In this document: in pieces, positions 14,918 to 23,573 of the stretch
Numbering within the stretch: the stretch's first letter is position 1
Layout of the letters: each line of letters begins with the position of its first letter
Assembly (NCBI GenBank): GCA_036264355.1
Contig: DATARD010000403.1
Coordinates: 5,444 to 69,443, forward strand
DNA: 64,000 nt
Reading direction: 5' to 3'
Source: UBA5704 sp036264355
GTDB lineage: Bacteria > Acidobacteriota > Thermoanaerobaculia > Multivoradales > UBA5704
The notes under the pieces: model-generated
What the model saw: the letters and a program-made list of their open reading frames with translations, nothing else
What the model was told of the DNA's origin: nothing
Databases searched by the model: none
Made by a program: the position numbers and the translations under genes

Positions 14918-15422
14918 ACCGTTCTCCGAGTCCGTAACGCTCAAAATACCCCCGGGCCTCTCTCTGATCGACACCAGGAAGGTGCAGGAGAAAACGGAGA
15001 TCCTCCTGATCTCGAAACGCTCGGTCGGGGTCATTCTTCAGAGAAAAGACTTTGAGAGCGACGAGATGCTCGGGACTGGGCACCGGAACGTCGAGGCCGC
15101 CGGGCCCCTTGGCCTTGTGGCAACCGGCAAAGAGCTTCTCAGCCGTCTCGCCCTGGACGTAGACGAAGTCCAGGTCCCCCAGGGCGACGACCGAATGGGA
15201 ATGATTCGAATAGCCGCTGGACCGGTGGAGGGTCTGATATCCCTGAGCCTCCAGCCATTCGATGAGCTGATCCTGGACGGCTGAATCGACGACCAGATCC
15301 AGGTCCAGGGTGGTCCTGGGGAGCCCATACATCACGAGGGCGACCCCTCCAATCACGGCGTAACGGGCGCCCTGATGGTCGAGGAAGCCGGTCACTGCCT
15401 GCAGGACGCCCGCGAAGTCCAT
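14901..15422 (-). CDS. Minimal nucleotidyltransferase (MNT/AbiEii-like)
   Basis: 173 residues from the ATG at 15422 (MDFAGVLQAV). The nucleotidyltransferase signature is clear: YAVIGGVALVMYGLPRTTLDLDLVV, i.e. the GG(x)n loop followed by the metal-binding D-x-D, with a third acidic strand in VALGDLDFVYV. PVPSPEHLVALKVFSLK and REARGYFERYGL follow. Proteins of this size transfer NMPs onto tRNA or proteins and serve as toxin or antitoxin halves of MNT-HEPN or AbiE-like modules. The overlapping downstream 71-residue gene is the likely partner. No HEPN motif (R-x4-6-H) is convincingly present in that partner. Confidence 0.75.
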   Translation of the reverse strand: MDFAGVLQAVTGFLDHQGARYAVIGGVALVMYGLPRTTLDLDLVVDSAVQDQLIEWLEAQGYQTLHRSSGYSNHSHSVVALGDLDFVYVQGETAEKLFAGCHKAKGPGGLDVPVPSPEHLVALKVFSLKNDPDRAFRDQEDLRFLLHLPGVDQREARGYFERYGLGERFDEIL

Positions 15423-15496
15423 GCGGGCATCGTACCGCAAGCAGGCTGTGACAGGCTTCCCGGATGCCTGACGGCATCCTGCGGTTTTCCGCCTCT

Positions 15497-15813
15497 CTAC
15501 TTCCGCCGGTTCGCCTGCAAAATCCGCTTCCTGATCCGGATCGCCTCCGGCGTCAACTCCACGAGCTCGTCTTCGCGGATGAACTCCAGCGCCTGCTCCA
15601 GGTTCATGATGCGCGGCGGGACGAGGTGGATGGTGTCGTCGGAGCCGGAGGCTCGCATGTTGGTGAGCTTCTTTTCGCGGGTGATGTTGACGTCGAGGTC
15701 GTTGGCGCGCGCGTTCTCCCCCACCACCATGCCTTCGTAGACCTCGTCGGTCGGCGAGACGAAGAGCTCGCCGCGCGGTTGCAGGCCCTCGATGGCGTAG
15801 GAGGTGGCGCGGC
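15497..15813 (-). pseudogene. Duplicate of the last 317 bases of typA
   Basis: Exactly co-linear with the 3' end of the intact typA (16461-16777), offset by 964 bases, with no indel and 14 mismatches by my count. It keeps the reading frame and stop codon (ending RKRILQANRRK). Homology stops sharply at 15813 on one side and at the stop codon on the other. The differences are mostly synonymous or conservative (for example ELTPEAIR versus EVTPEAIR), so this is a diverged or foreign copy rather than a sequencing duplicate. It has no start region and should not make a functional GTPase. Confidence 0.9.
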
Positions 15814-15885
15814 ACCTCCACACGCAACTCGACATCGCACAGCTCTCCGAGAACGAACGCCTCGCCTACGCGTCACCTACCAGGG

Positions 15886-16329
15886 TCAGCCGGAAAACAA
15901 ATTCTCTCCTGTAAAATGATTGATCGCTTTTCTCGCGGCTGCGCGCCGCTTCTGGTCGATAATCCAAAGAATGCTTATAGGCTCTGCCTTTGCGCCGATG
16001 AAGGACACGTTGACGGCAGCTCGATCGTCCGCCTCCTCGACGTGCAGCTCATAGTAGCCCCAGCCACCCTTCTCCCGATGCCCGCGCAGGAGCGCGCGCT
16101 CATCCTCCATCAAGGGTATTTGCAACACCGTTTCACGCCTCTCCCCTCCCCACGTCACATAAAGGACAAGCGCGTGTTCGAGCTGGTCGTAGTCCCAGAA
16201 ATGCCTGAGACCTTCGTACTGAGCAATCAGGAGTGCCCCGGGGATCTCGACCTTCTGATCCAATTCGCGGATGTCTCCTTCGAATCGCTGGATTCCGGCA
16301 CGTGAGGGTTTTACAGTCTTCTTGGTCAT
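15886..16329 (-). CDS. Hypothetical protein between the two typA 3' ends
   Basis: 147 residues, starting MTKKTVKPSRAGIQRFEGD. It has no signal peptide or membrane helix. The core is beta-rich and hydrophobic (GALLIAQYEGLRHFWDYDQLEHALVLYVTWGG, RRETVLQIPL, GWGYYELHVEE, AAVNVSFIGAKAEPISILWII) and ends with a basic helix (DQKRRAAARKAINHF). The base composition looks less G+C-rich than the neighbouring genes and it is flanked by duplicated typA sequence, both hinting at acquisition by transfer. I do not recognise the family. Confidence 0.6.
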   Translation of the reverse strand: MTKKTVKPSRAGIQRFEGDIRELDQKVEIPGALLIAQYEGLRHFWDYDQLEHALVLYVTWGGERRETVLQIPLMEDERALLRGHREKGGWGYYELHVEEADDRAAVNVSFIGAKAEPISILWIIDQKRRAAARKAINHFTGENLFSG

Positions 16330-16460
16330 AAGTTTCCCGCCCCTGGGATTCTCTCGCGGAAAGCCGTCACGAAAGAGTGTACTCCAAACCCAGGTCCCCC
16401 CTGGGAGGGGAGGCGCGGCCTAATGCACGATCTCTGGGCCGGCCTCCGTGTCAAGCCCCC

Positions 16461-18266
16461 CTACTTCCGCCGGTTGGCCTGCAAGATCCGCTTGCGGATC
16501 CTGATCGCCTCCGGCGTCACCTCGACCAGCTCGTCCTCGCGGATGAACTCCAGCGCCTGCTCCAGGTTCATGATGCGCGGCGGGACGAGGTGGATGGTGT
16601 CGTCGGAGCCGGAAGCTCTCATGTTGGTGAGCTTCTTTTCGCGGGTGATGTTGACGTCGAGGTCGTTGGCGCGGGCGTTCTCCCCCACCACCATGCCTTC
16701 GTAGACTTCGTCGGTCGGCGAGACGAAGAGCTCGCCTCGCGGTTGCAGGCCCTCGATGGCGTAGGAGGTGGCGCGGCCGGCGCGGTCGGCGACGAGGGCG
16801 CCGTTCGAGCGGTGGGAGATGTCTCCCTGCCAGACGTCCCAGCCGTCGAAGAGGTGGTTCATGATGCCGGTTCCCCGGGTGTTGGTGAGGAACTCGCTGC
16901 GGAAGCCGATCAGGCCGCGCGCCGGGACCCGGAACTCCATGCGCACACGGCCGGAGCCGTGATTGATCATCTTCATCATCCGCCCGCGGCGGACGCCCAG
17001 CTCCTGGGTGACGACGCCGATGTAGTCCTCCGGGCAGTCGATGACCAGCATCTCCATCGGCTCGTGGATCTTCCCGTCGATGCTGCGGGTGATGACCTCG
17101 GGCTTGCCGACGCAGAGCTCGTAGTCCTCGCGGCGCATCATCTCGATGAGGATGGCGAGCTGCAGCTCGCCGCGGCCGGAGACTTTGAAGATCTCCGGCG
17201 AGTCGGTGGGCTCGACGCGGATGGAGACGTTGATCAGCTTCTCCTTCTCCAGCCGCTCCTTGAGCTTGCGCGAGGTGACGTGCTTGCCCGAACGGCCGGA
17301 GAACGGCGAATCGTTGATCGAGATCATCATCGCGATGGTCGGCTCGTCGACCTGGATCGGCGGCAGGGCCTGCGGATTCTCCCGTTCGGTCAGGGTCTCG
17401 CCGATGTTGACCTCGGAGATGCCCGCGATGGCCACGATCTCGCCCGCGCTCGCCTCGGCGATCTCGATGCGGCGGAGACCCTGGTAGCCGTAGAGCAGGG
17501 TGACCTTCACCGGATCGACCTTGCCGTCACGGCGGCAGACCGCCGCCTCCTGTCCCTTCTTGAGGCGGCCGTTGAAGATGCGGCCGATCGCCAGGCGCCC
17601 GACGTAGTCGTCATAGTCGAGGGTGTTGAACAGCATCTGGAGCGGCATCTCCGGATCGAAAACCGGCGGCGCCACGGAGCGCACGATCTCCTCGAAGAGC
17701 GGCTCCAGGGTCTCGTCCGGTCCGTCCTGGGTGCGGCGGCAGCGGCCCGCGCGGGCGTTGCAGAAGAGAATCGGGAAGTCGAGCTGGTCCTCGGTGGCGT
17801 CCAAATCGATGAACAGGTCGTAGACCTCGTCGAGCACTTCGCCGATCCGCGCGTCCGGACGGTCGATCTTGTTGATCACCACGATCGGCGAGAGGCCGGC
17901 CTCGAGCGCCTTGCGGAGCACGAAGCGGGTCTGCGGCAGCGGCCCTTCGCTGGCGCCGACCAGGAGGAGCACGCCGTCGACCATCTTGAGCGTGCGCTCG
18001 ACCTCGCCGCCGAAGTCGGCGTGGCCCGGGGTGTCCACGATGTTGATGTGGATGCCCTTGTAGTAGATGGCCGTGTTCTTGGCCATGATGGTGATGCCCT
18101 TCTCGCGTTCCAGGTCGATCGAGTCCATCACCCGCTCGGCGACATGCTCGTGCGCGTGGAAGATCCCGCTCTGCCAGAGCATGGCGTCCACCAGGGTGGT
18201 CTTGCCGTGGTCAACGTGGGCGATGATGGCCAGATTGCGGACGTCTTCTCGTGTCTGCTGCGTCAA
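16461..18266 (-). CDS. typA: Translational GTPase TypA/BipA
   Basis: 601 residues, normal for the family. GTPase motifs: G1 AHVDHGKTTL (about residue 16), a switch region with EREKGITI, G3 DTPGHADFGGEV, G4 NKIDRPDAR and G5 near CNARAG. The elongation-factor-like domain II (DDYVGRLAIGRIFNG) and domains III/V (GRGELQLAILIEMMRREDYEL, PARGLIGFRSEFLTNTRGTGIMNHLF) follow, ending in the BipA-specific C-terminal domain (LQPRGELFVSPTDEVYEGMVVGENAR). TypA binds 70S ribosomes and helps ribosome assembly and stress or cold adaptation. The last 317 bases have a diverged second copy downstream. Confidence 0.97.
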   Translation of the reverse strand: MTQQTREDVRNLAIIAHVDHGKTTLVDAMLWQSGIFHAHEHVAERVMDSIDLEREKGITIMAKNTAIYYKGIHINIVDTPGHADFGGEVERTLKMVDGVLLLVGASEGPLPQTRFVLRKALEAGLSPIVVINKIDRPDARIGEVLDEVYDLFIDLDATEDQLDFPILFCNARAGRCRRTQDGPDETLEPLFEEIVRSVAPPVFDPEMPLQMLFNTLDYDDYVGRLAIGRIFNGRLKKGQEAAVCRRDGKVDPVKVTLLYGYQGLRRIEIAEASAGEIVAIAGISEVNIGETLTERENPQALPPIQVDEPTIAMMISINDSPFSGRSGKHVTSRKLKERLEKEKLINVSIRVEPTDSPEIFKVSGRGELQLAILIEMMRREDYELCVGKPEVITRSIDGKIHEPMEMLVIDCPEDYIGVVTQELGVRRGRMMKMINHGSGRVRMEFRVPARGLIGFRSEFLTNTRGTGIMNHLFDGWDVWQGDISHRSNGALVADRAGRATSYAIEGLQPRGELFVSPTDEVYEGMVVGENARANDLDVNITREKKLTNMRASGSDDTIHLVPPRIMNLEQALEFIREDELVEVTPEAIRIRKRILQANRRK

Positions 18267-18365
18267 GCGGTTCTCCGTTTCCAGGGGAAGTGTCTACACG
18301 CGGGCTGAGGTTCGCGGCCCGCGCCTTCAGATGGGCGCCGGAGGATACCACAGATCGTACGCCCT

Positions 18366-18710
18366 TCAGTGCTGGCCGCGCAGCGCCTGGACCGTGCCGC
18401 GGATGCGCTCGACCTCCCGGGGCTCGAAGTAGGAGAGGCCGCAGAGTGTGCAGACCCAGGCCGGCACGGAGTCCCAGGTCAGCCTGTAGCCGGCTTGGGC
18501 GATGGTGACCGGCGCGGTGGATTTCAGCACCGGGCCGTGGCAGCTCAGGCATCGCATGGGCAGGACCGATTTGGACTCGGGCCTGCGGGTGAAGAGCGGC
18601 AAGGTCTCTTCCGGATCAAGCGGTGTTGGCGCCGGAGCCGGACGCAACGTGCGCTGGATGCCGTAAGCTTGCGGTGAGAACGGGGACGGGACGCGGTCGA
18701 GTATGGTCAT
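18366..18710 (-). CDS. YgiT-type zinc finger protein (orphan antitoxin-like)
   Basis: 114 residues from the ATG at 18710; an upstream in-frame start at 18749 is possible. The C-terminal half is a YgiT/MqsA-type zinc finger: RCLSCHGPVLKSTAPVTI supplies the first C-x-x-C, and VPAWVCTLCGLSYFEPREV the second. Full MqsA antitoxins carry an additional HTH domain, which is absent here. The family often partners a small toxin encoded just upstream, but that position is taken by a divergent hydrolase gene, so this copy has no visible partner. The Pro-rich N-terminal 50 residues are unusual. Confidence 0.75.
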   Translation of the reverse strand: MTILDRVPSPFSPQAYGIQRTLRPAPAPTPLDPEETLPLFTRRPESKSVLPMRCLSCHGPVLKSTAPVTIAQAGYRLTWDSVPAWVCTLCGLSYFEPREVERIRGTVQALRGQH

Positions 18711-18787
18711 GGATGAGATCCCCTCGTCAGACTCCCGGGGATCCTGCAAACTTCCTGCCGCCGGTTCCGTATCTCTTGGAGAGAACC

Positions 18788-20251
18788 ATGATGGCTCACA
18801 CTGCCCGCCACCGCATCCTTCTTCTTCTTGCGAGCTTCGCGGCCTTTGGCGCCGCTCCGGCCAAGCCCGACTTCCCGCGCGGCACGTTGGTCGAGAAGGT
18901 CACCTGCGCCGCCGATCCGAAGCAGGCATATGCGCTGTATCTGCCTTCGGCCTACAAGCCGGATCATCCGTGGCCGATCCTCTACGCGTTCGACGCGCGC
19001 GGCCAGGCGATGGTGCCGGCGAAGGCGTTCCAGGAGGCGGCCGAGCGGTTCGGCTGGATCGTGGTGTCGTCGTACAATACGGCGAGCGACGGCCCGATGG
19101 AGCCGAACTTCACGGCCATGCGGGCGCTGTGGGCCGACACGCACGCCCGTTTCGCGATCAACGACAAACGGGTGTATGCCGCGGGCTTCTCCGGCACGGT
19201 GCGCTTCGCCTGTCTCCTGGCGCTCTCGGCGCCCGGCTCGATCGCCGGGATCTTCGGCGCCGGCGCCGGCTTTCCGAACGACGTGACGCCCAAGGCGGAT
19301 ACTCCTTTCGTGTTTTTCGGTACGGTGGGCACCAGCGACTTCAACTACTACGAGATGTCGGAGCTCGACCGGAAGATGGACGCCGTGCATCTCCCCCACC
19401 GTATCGAGCTGTGGGAGGGGCCGCACGACTGGCCTCCCGCCGATCTGGCGGGCCAGGGCCTCGCCTGGCTGGATCTCACGGCGATGAAGTCTGGGCTGCG
19501 CGAGAAGGTGCCGGCGCTCGTCGAGCCGCTCTGGGCGGCGGACCGCGAGCGGGCGCGCTCGCAGGAGGCGGCCGGCAAGCTCTGGCAGGCGCATCACACC
19601 TGGGAAGCCATGGTGGCGGAGTACACCGGGCTGGTCGACGCGCCGGAGATCGCCGGAGCGCGGAAGAAGGCTGAGGAGATCGCGGCCGGCGAGGCGTTCA
19701 AGAAACAGGCGAAAGATCGGCAGGACCGCATCGCCCGCGACATGCAACAGCTCGCGGAAGGGCCGCAGATCCTCGCCCGCGCGAACACCGGCGGCGAGCC
19801 CATGACCGTGGCGCAGGCGGTGAACGAGCTGAAGATTTCGCAGCTCAAAGCCCGTCTGGAGTCGGCGGACCCGGAGGAGAAGCTGTCGGCGAAGCGCATC
19901 CTCAACACGATCCTGGCGCAGACCTCGTTCTATGTGCCGACGATGCTGATCGAAAGAAAGGAGTACGATCGGGCTGTCTTCATGCTGTCGATCGCCGCCC
20001 AGATCCGGCCGGAGTCGCCGGGCATCTGGGTGGAGATCGCCGCCGCTCATGCCCGCAAGGGGAAGGCGGGACACAAGAAGGCGCTGGAGGCGTTGCGCAA
20101 GGCGGCGGACCTCGGGCTCTCCGATCCCGCCGCTCTCGACGGCGAGCCGGCTTTCGCCGAGCTGCGTGACGACGCCGGGTTCCGCCGGATCGCCGCGCAG
20201 GTGGCGCAGCGCAAACCGGCACCGGCCAAGACGGGAGGAGGAGCGGATTGA
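18788..20251 (+). CDS. Exported alpha/beta-hydrolase-fold protein with C-terminal TPR-like region (paralogue 1)
   Basis: 487 residues from the ATG at 18788 (an ATG at 18791 is equivalent), with GGAGAG upstream. The signal peptide is MMAHTARHRILLLLASFAAFGAAP. The hydrolase half has YALYLPSAYKPDHPWPILYAFDARG, SSYNTASDGP, the elbow YAAGFSGTVRF in place of a GxSxG (G-F-S-G-T), and DFNYYEMSE. A candidate His lies in ELWEGPHDWPP. The second half is helical, with repeat-like LIERKEYDRAVFMLSIAAQIRPESPGIWVEIAAAHARKG. The fold suggests an esterase or depolymerase; the substrate is unknown. It overlaps its paralogue by 4 bases, so the pair was made by tandem duplication and is cotranscribed. Confidence 0.7.
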   Translation: MMAHTARHRILLLLASFAAFGAAPAKPDFPRGTLVEKVTCAADPKQAYALYLPSAYKPDHPWPILYAFDARGQAMVPAKAFQEAAERFGWIVVSSYNTASDGPMEPNFTAMRALWADTHARFAINDKRVYAAGFSGTVRFACLLALSAPGSIAGIFGAGAGFPNDVTPKADTPFVFFGTVGTSDFNYYEMSELDRKMDAVHLPHRIELWEGPHDWPPADLAGQGLAWLDLTAMKSGLREKVPALVEPLWAADRERARSQEAAGKLWQAHHTWEAMVAEYTGLVDAPEIAGARKKAEEIAAGEAFKKQAKDRQDRIARDMQQLAEGPQILARANTGGEPMTVAQAVNELKISQLKARLESADPEEKLSAKRILNTILAQTSFYVPTMLIERKEYDRAVFMLSIAAQIRPESPGIWVEIAAAHARKGKAGHKKALEALRKAADLGLSDPAALDGEPAFAELRDDAGFRRIAAQVAQRKPAPAKTGGGAD

Positions 20252-21702
20252 ACATTGCCGGATCGCTGTGCGCCGTGCTGCTGGCTGTCCCGGTCTCGCT
20301 GGCCGCGGCCTCGTTGCCGGTGGCGCCCGCGCCGATCGCGCTCGATCCGGCGCTGCCGCGGGGCGAGGTGATCGAACGGCTGGCGGCCACCCAGAATCCG
20401 TCCCTGACCTATGCCCTCTACATCCCGCGCGGCTACCGCCCGGAGCAGCCGGCGCCGATCCTCTACGCCTTCGACTCGCGCGGCAACGCGAAAGACCTGA
20501 CCGCCCGCCTGCGCGCCGGCGCCGAGCGTTACGGCTGGATCGTGGCCAGCCCGTACGGCGCGTCCAACCGTGTCGCGATGGAGGACAACTTCGAGATCAT
20601 GAGCGGCCTGTGGGCCGACACCCACGCCCGCCTGGCGTTGAACGACCGGCGCGTCTACGCCTTCGGTTTTTCCGGTCTCACCCGCTTCGTCTGCATGCTC
20701 GGCTTCACCGCGCCCGAGAGCCTGGCCGGCGTGATCGCGGCAGCCGGCGGCTTCCCGCTCGGGCATCCGCCCACGCGCGATACGCCGTTCCCGGTCTATG
20801 CGACGGTCGGGGACAAGGACTTCAACTATTACGAGCTGCTGGATCTGGACGCCAAGCTGGCGGCGCTCGGAGTGCCGCACCATGTCGAGGTCTTCCCCGG
20901 CCCGCATGAATGGCCGCCGGAAGCGCAAGCCACCGCGGCGCTCGGCTGGATGGAATTGCAGGCGATGCAGCGCGGCACCCGCGCCAAGAGCCCGGAGCTG
21001 ATCGCCGCGCTGTGGGACGAAGCGCTCGCCCACGCCCGGGCGCTGGAGGCCGGCGGCAAGCCGGTCGACGCCGTGCGCGCCTACACCGCTCTCGCCGCCG
21101 ACTTCGCCGGGTTGCGCGAGGCCAAGGATCTCGACGACGCCGCGCACCGCCGCGCCGCCCTCGAAGCGTCCGCGGCGTTCCAGCGCGAGCGGCAGGCGCG
21201 GGCGGAGCGCGACAGCCGGGACCGCGAGTATCTGGAGCGGGTGCCGAAGATCCTTGCCGCCGAATCGCCCGAGACACACGAGGACAGTCTCAGCCAGGCG
21301 CTCTCCGCCCTCTCCATCGCCGATCTCAAGCACCGCGCCCTCACCGCCGCCGATCCCGAGGAGCGCCTCTCCGCTGAGCGCCTGCTCTCCGCGGTCTACG
21401 TCCAGGCGGCGCTCCACCTGCCGCAGGAAGCCGCCGAGCGTAAGCAGTACGACCGCGCGATTTTCGATCTCGAGATCGCCGGCGAGATCGATCCCGATCT
21501 GCCGCAGGTCCCGTTCCGCCTCGCCGTGACCTGGGCGCAGAAGGGAGATCGGAAGAAGGCGCTCGACGCGCTCGCGCTGGCGGTGGAAAAGGGATGGAGC
21601 GATCTGCTCACCACGGAGAGCGAGAGAGCGTTGGATCCCATCCGCCAGTGCGAGGAGTACAAGACGATCATCGGCCAGATGATGCGGCGCAAGCGGCGGT
21701 AG
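20248..21702 (+). CDS. Exported alpha/beta-hydrolase-fold protein with C-terminal TPR-like region (paralogue 2)
   Basis: 484 residues from a TTG overlapping the stop of paralogue 1 (TTGA). The signal peptide is short (NIAGSLCAVLLAVPVSLAAA). The same landmarks occur in the same order: YALYIPRGYRPEQPAPILYAFDSRG, VYAFGFSGLTRFVC, DKDFNYYELLDLD, EVFPGPHEWPPEA and the repeat-like ERKQYDRAIFDLEIAGEIDPDLPQVPFRLAVTWAQKG. The two proteins are clearly homologous along their full length. They may be an obligate pair or a neofunctionalised duplicate. The gene ends where a G/C-rich inverted repeat begins. Confidence 0.7.
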   Translation: MNIAGSLCAVLLAVPVSLAAASLPVAPAPIALDPALPRGEVIERLAATQNPSLTYALYIPRGYRPEQPAPILYAFDSRGNAKDLTARLRAGAERYGWIVASPYGASNRVAMEDNFEIMSGLWADTHARLALNDRRVYAFGFSGLTRFVCMLGFTAPESLAGVIAAAGGFPLGHPPTRDTPFPVYATVGDKDFNYYELLDLDAKLAALGVPHHVEVFPGPHEWPPEAQATAALGWMELQAMQRGTRAKSPELIAALWDEALAHARALEAGGKPVDAVRAYTALAADFAGLREAKDLDDAAHRRAALEASAAFQRERQARAERDSRDREYLERVPKILAAESPETHEDSLSQALSALSIADLKHRALTAADPEERLSAERLLSAVYVQAALHLPQEAAERKQYDRAIFDLEIAGEIDPDLPQVPFRLAVTWAQKGDRKKALDALALAVEKGWSDLLTTESERALDPIRQCEEYKTIIGQMMRRKRR

Positions 21703-21944
21703 GGGGCCCTCACCCCCGCCCCTCTCCCAGCTCCCCCCTCCCTACCCCGGGAGAGGGGAGAAAAGCAAAAATCCCATTTTCCAGCTCCCTGGTCTGCGGC
21801 GTGAATCAGGGGACACCGCCCACCCAGATCCTTCTGGCTCGCAGGGCTCGCCCTCAGGATGACGTGCAATCAGCTTCTTCTTGTCTCCCCTCTCCTGGGG
21901 AAGGGCGGGGGGAGCAGGGAGAGGGGCGGGGGTGAGGGCCCCCT
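21701..21944. repeat. REP-like inverted repeat, copy 1 (about 48-base arms)
   Basis: The left arm (21701-21748) contains CCCTCACCCCCGCCCCTCTC and the right arm (21897-21944) its near-perfect complement, with about 150 bases between. The inner part also has opposed CGGGAGAGGGGAGA and TCTCCCCTCTCCTG. The element fills the gap between the convergent hydrolase and Lrp/AsnC-like genes and overlaps both stops. Two relatives occur at 43927-43995 and 55498-55634. The central unpaired part shows no gene. Confidence 0.75.
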
Positions 21945-22239
21945 ACTTTTCCCGGTACGGCTCCTCCGTCCCCACCGAGAACATCGCTTCGAGGTCGTAG
22001 CGGGAGAAGACCCGGAAGGAGATGAGGGTCTCGGAGCGTTGGATGCCGTCGATCTTCAGCATCTGGTTGGTCACCGAATCGGCGATCTGCTCGTTGTCCT
22101 TGACGCGGACGATGGCGACCAGGTCGTAGTGCCCGGCGACTGAATAGACTTCACTGATCCCGGGGAGCTCCACCAGCTTCTCCGCCACCTCGTTCACCTT
22201 TTCCTTGTCGACCATCAAGAGAATGACCGCGCTGACCAT
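21943..22239 (-). CDS. Stand-alone Lrp/AsnC ligand-binding (RAM) domain protein
   Basis: 98 residues. It consists only of the C-terminal RAM domain of Lrp/AsnC regulators: AVILLMVDKEKVNEVAEKL, ISEVYSVAGHYDLVAIVRVKD, the turn NQMLKIDGIQRSETLISFRVFSRYDLEAMF. There is no helix-turn-helix. Such proteins form decamer-like rings and bind amino acids; some regulate partner Lrp proteins or enzymes directly. It is divergent from the M20 peptidase gene with 60 bases between starts, so it may respond to the same amino-acid pool. Confidence 0.88.
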   Translation of the reverse strand: MVSAVILLMVDKEKVNEVAEKLVELPGISEVYSVAGHYDLVAIVRVKDNEQIADSVTNQMLKIDGIQRSETLISFRVFSRYDLEAMFSVGTEEPYREK

Positions 22240-22299
22240 GCTTCTCTCCTCTCCACTGGGGTTGAGCCCCCACTCTACACTGGTACGCTATCACCTGCC

Positions 22300-23526
22300 A
22301 TGGACAACGAAGCCCTGCCGCCGCCGATCTATGAACGCACCGTCGAGCTGCTGACCGGCCTGACCGCCATTTCCTCGCCGAGCGGCGATCTGAAAGGGCT
22401 GCACCGGATGGCGTCGCGGCTCGGCGCGGAGCTGACGGAGCGCGGCTTGAGCGTCGAGATCGTCGAGCAGCCGGGCGAGGAGGGAGCGCTTCTCCCGGTG
22501 CTCCTCGCCCGCGGGCCGGGCTTCGATCCGGCCGGCGAGCACCATCTGCTGATCGGGCATCTCGACACCGTCCTCCCCGCCGCGGTGCCGCGCATCGACG
22601 GCGACCGGCTGGTGGCGACCGGCGCCATCGACATGAAGGGCGGCCTGGCCGCCTTCGTGGGCGCTCTCGACCTGCTCCACCAGCGCGGGATCGCGCTGCC
22701 GCCGGATCTCCTGCTCGTCGTGGTGCCGGACGAGGAGGTGGGCGGCGTGCTCTCCCGCGCCGCGATGCAGGAGTGGGGCGCGCGGGCCCGCGCGCTGTGG
22801 GTGCTGGAGCCGGGCGAGCGGGCCAATTCGAGCGAGGACGGCGGCGCCGAGACGCTCGTCGCCGGCCGCCGCGGCATGTTCAACTGGCGGCTGGAAGCGC
22901 GCGGGCGGGCCGCCCACTCCGGTCTCCACTACTGGCAGGGGCGCTCGGCGCTCACCGCCGCGGCCGGCTGGTGCTGCGAGATCGAAGCCCATTCGGACCA
23001 TGGCAGCGGTCCCACCGTCAACGTCGGCCGGCTGGTGGCCGGCGACGCCTCCTTTGTCGACGACCTCGCCGGCAACGCGGGCTTGCTGCGCACCGACCGG
23101 CAGCTCAACGTCGTGCCCGATCTTGCCGTGGCCGAGGGGGAGGTGCGGTTTCTCCGCGACGAGGACGGCAAGCGGATCGCCTCCTCCCTCTCCGCGCTCG
23201 CCCGGAACATCGCAACCGACACCGAGACCAGCCTCACACTGACCTTCGGCGACACCATTCCGCCGGTCGATCCAGGGGGGCCGCACGCCCACCAGGTCGA
23301 CCGCGCCGTGGCGCTCGCCGCGGAGCGTGGCTGGCGGCTGGAGGTGGAACGCGAGCGCGGCGGCATCTCCTTTCCGAACTTCCTCCCCGACCCGACCCGA
23401 CTGCCGGTCCTCGACGGCCTCGGTCCGGTGGGCGGCGGCATGCACACGCGGGAGGAGCACGTCAGCCTCACCTCCCTGGCACGGCGGATCGTGCTGCTGG
23501 CGGATTTGTTGGAGGATGGCAGGTGA
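22300..23526 (+). CDS. M20 family metallopeptidase (glutamate carboxypeptidase/ArgE-DapE type)
   Basis: 408 residues. All metal-site elements are present: LLIGHLDTVLP (first His and the catalytic Asp), GAIDMKGGLAAF (bridging Asp), VVPDEEVGGVLSR (catalytic Glu pair), LEPGER (Glu/Asp ligand region) and the last His in GGGMHTREEHVSL. The dimerisation lid starts around RRGMFNWRLEARGRAAHSG. These enzymes hydrolyse acylated or dipeptide amino acids in the cytoplasm. Next to cyanophycin genes, cleavage of beta-Asp-Arg dipeptides is an attractive guess but is not shown by the sequence. Confidence 0.9.
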   Translation: MDNEALPPPIYERTVELLTGLTAISSPSGDLKGLHRMASRLGAELTERGLSVEIVEQPGEEGALLPVLLARGPGFDPAGEHHLLIGHLDTVLPAAVPRIDGDRLVATGAIDMKGGLAAFVGALDLLHQRGIALPPDLLLVVVPDEEVGGVLSRAAMQEWGARARALWVLEPGERANSSEDGGAETLVAGRRGMFNWRLEARGRAAHSGLHYWQGRSALTAAAGWCCEIEAHSDHGSGPTVNVGRLVAGDASFVDDLAGNAGLLRTDRQLNVVPDLAVAEGEVRFLRDEDGKRIASSLSALARNIATDTETSLTLTFGDTIPPVDPGGPHAHQVDRAVALAAERGWRLEVERERGGISFPNFLPDPTRLPVLDGLGPVGGGMHTREEHVSLTSLARRIVLLADLLEDGR

Positions 23527-23573
23527 TCTTGTCCTCGGACCTGTCGGGAGCCCGCTACGGAGTCGCCGAGCCG

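Noticed and set aside
16377..18308. 643-codon plus-strand frame opposite typA
   Set aside because: TypA on the minus strand is complete and highly conserved; the plus frame is a shadow.
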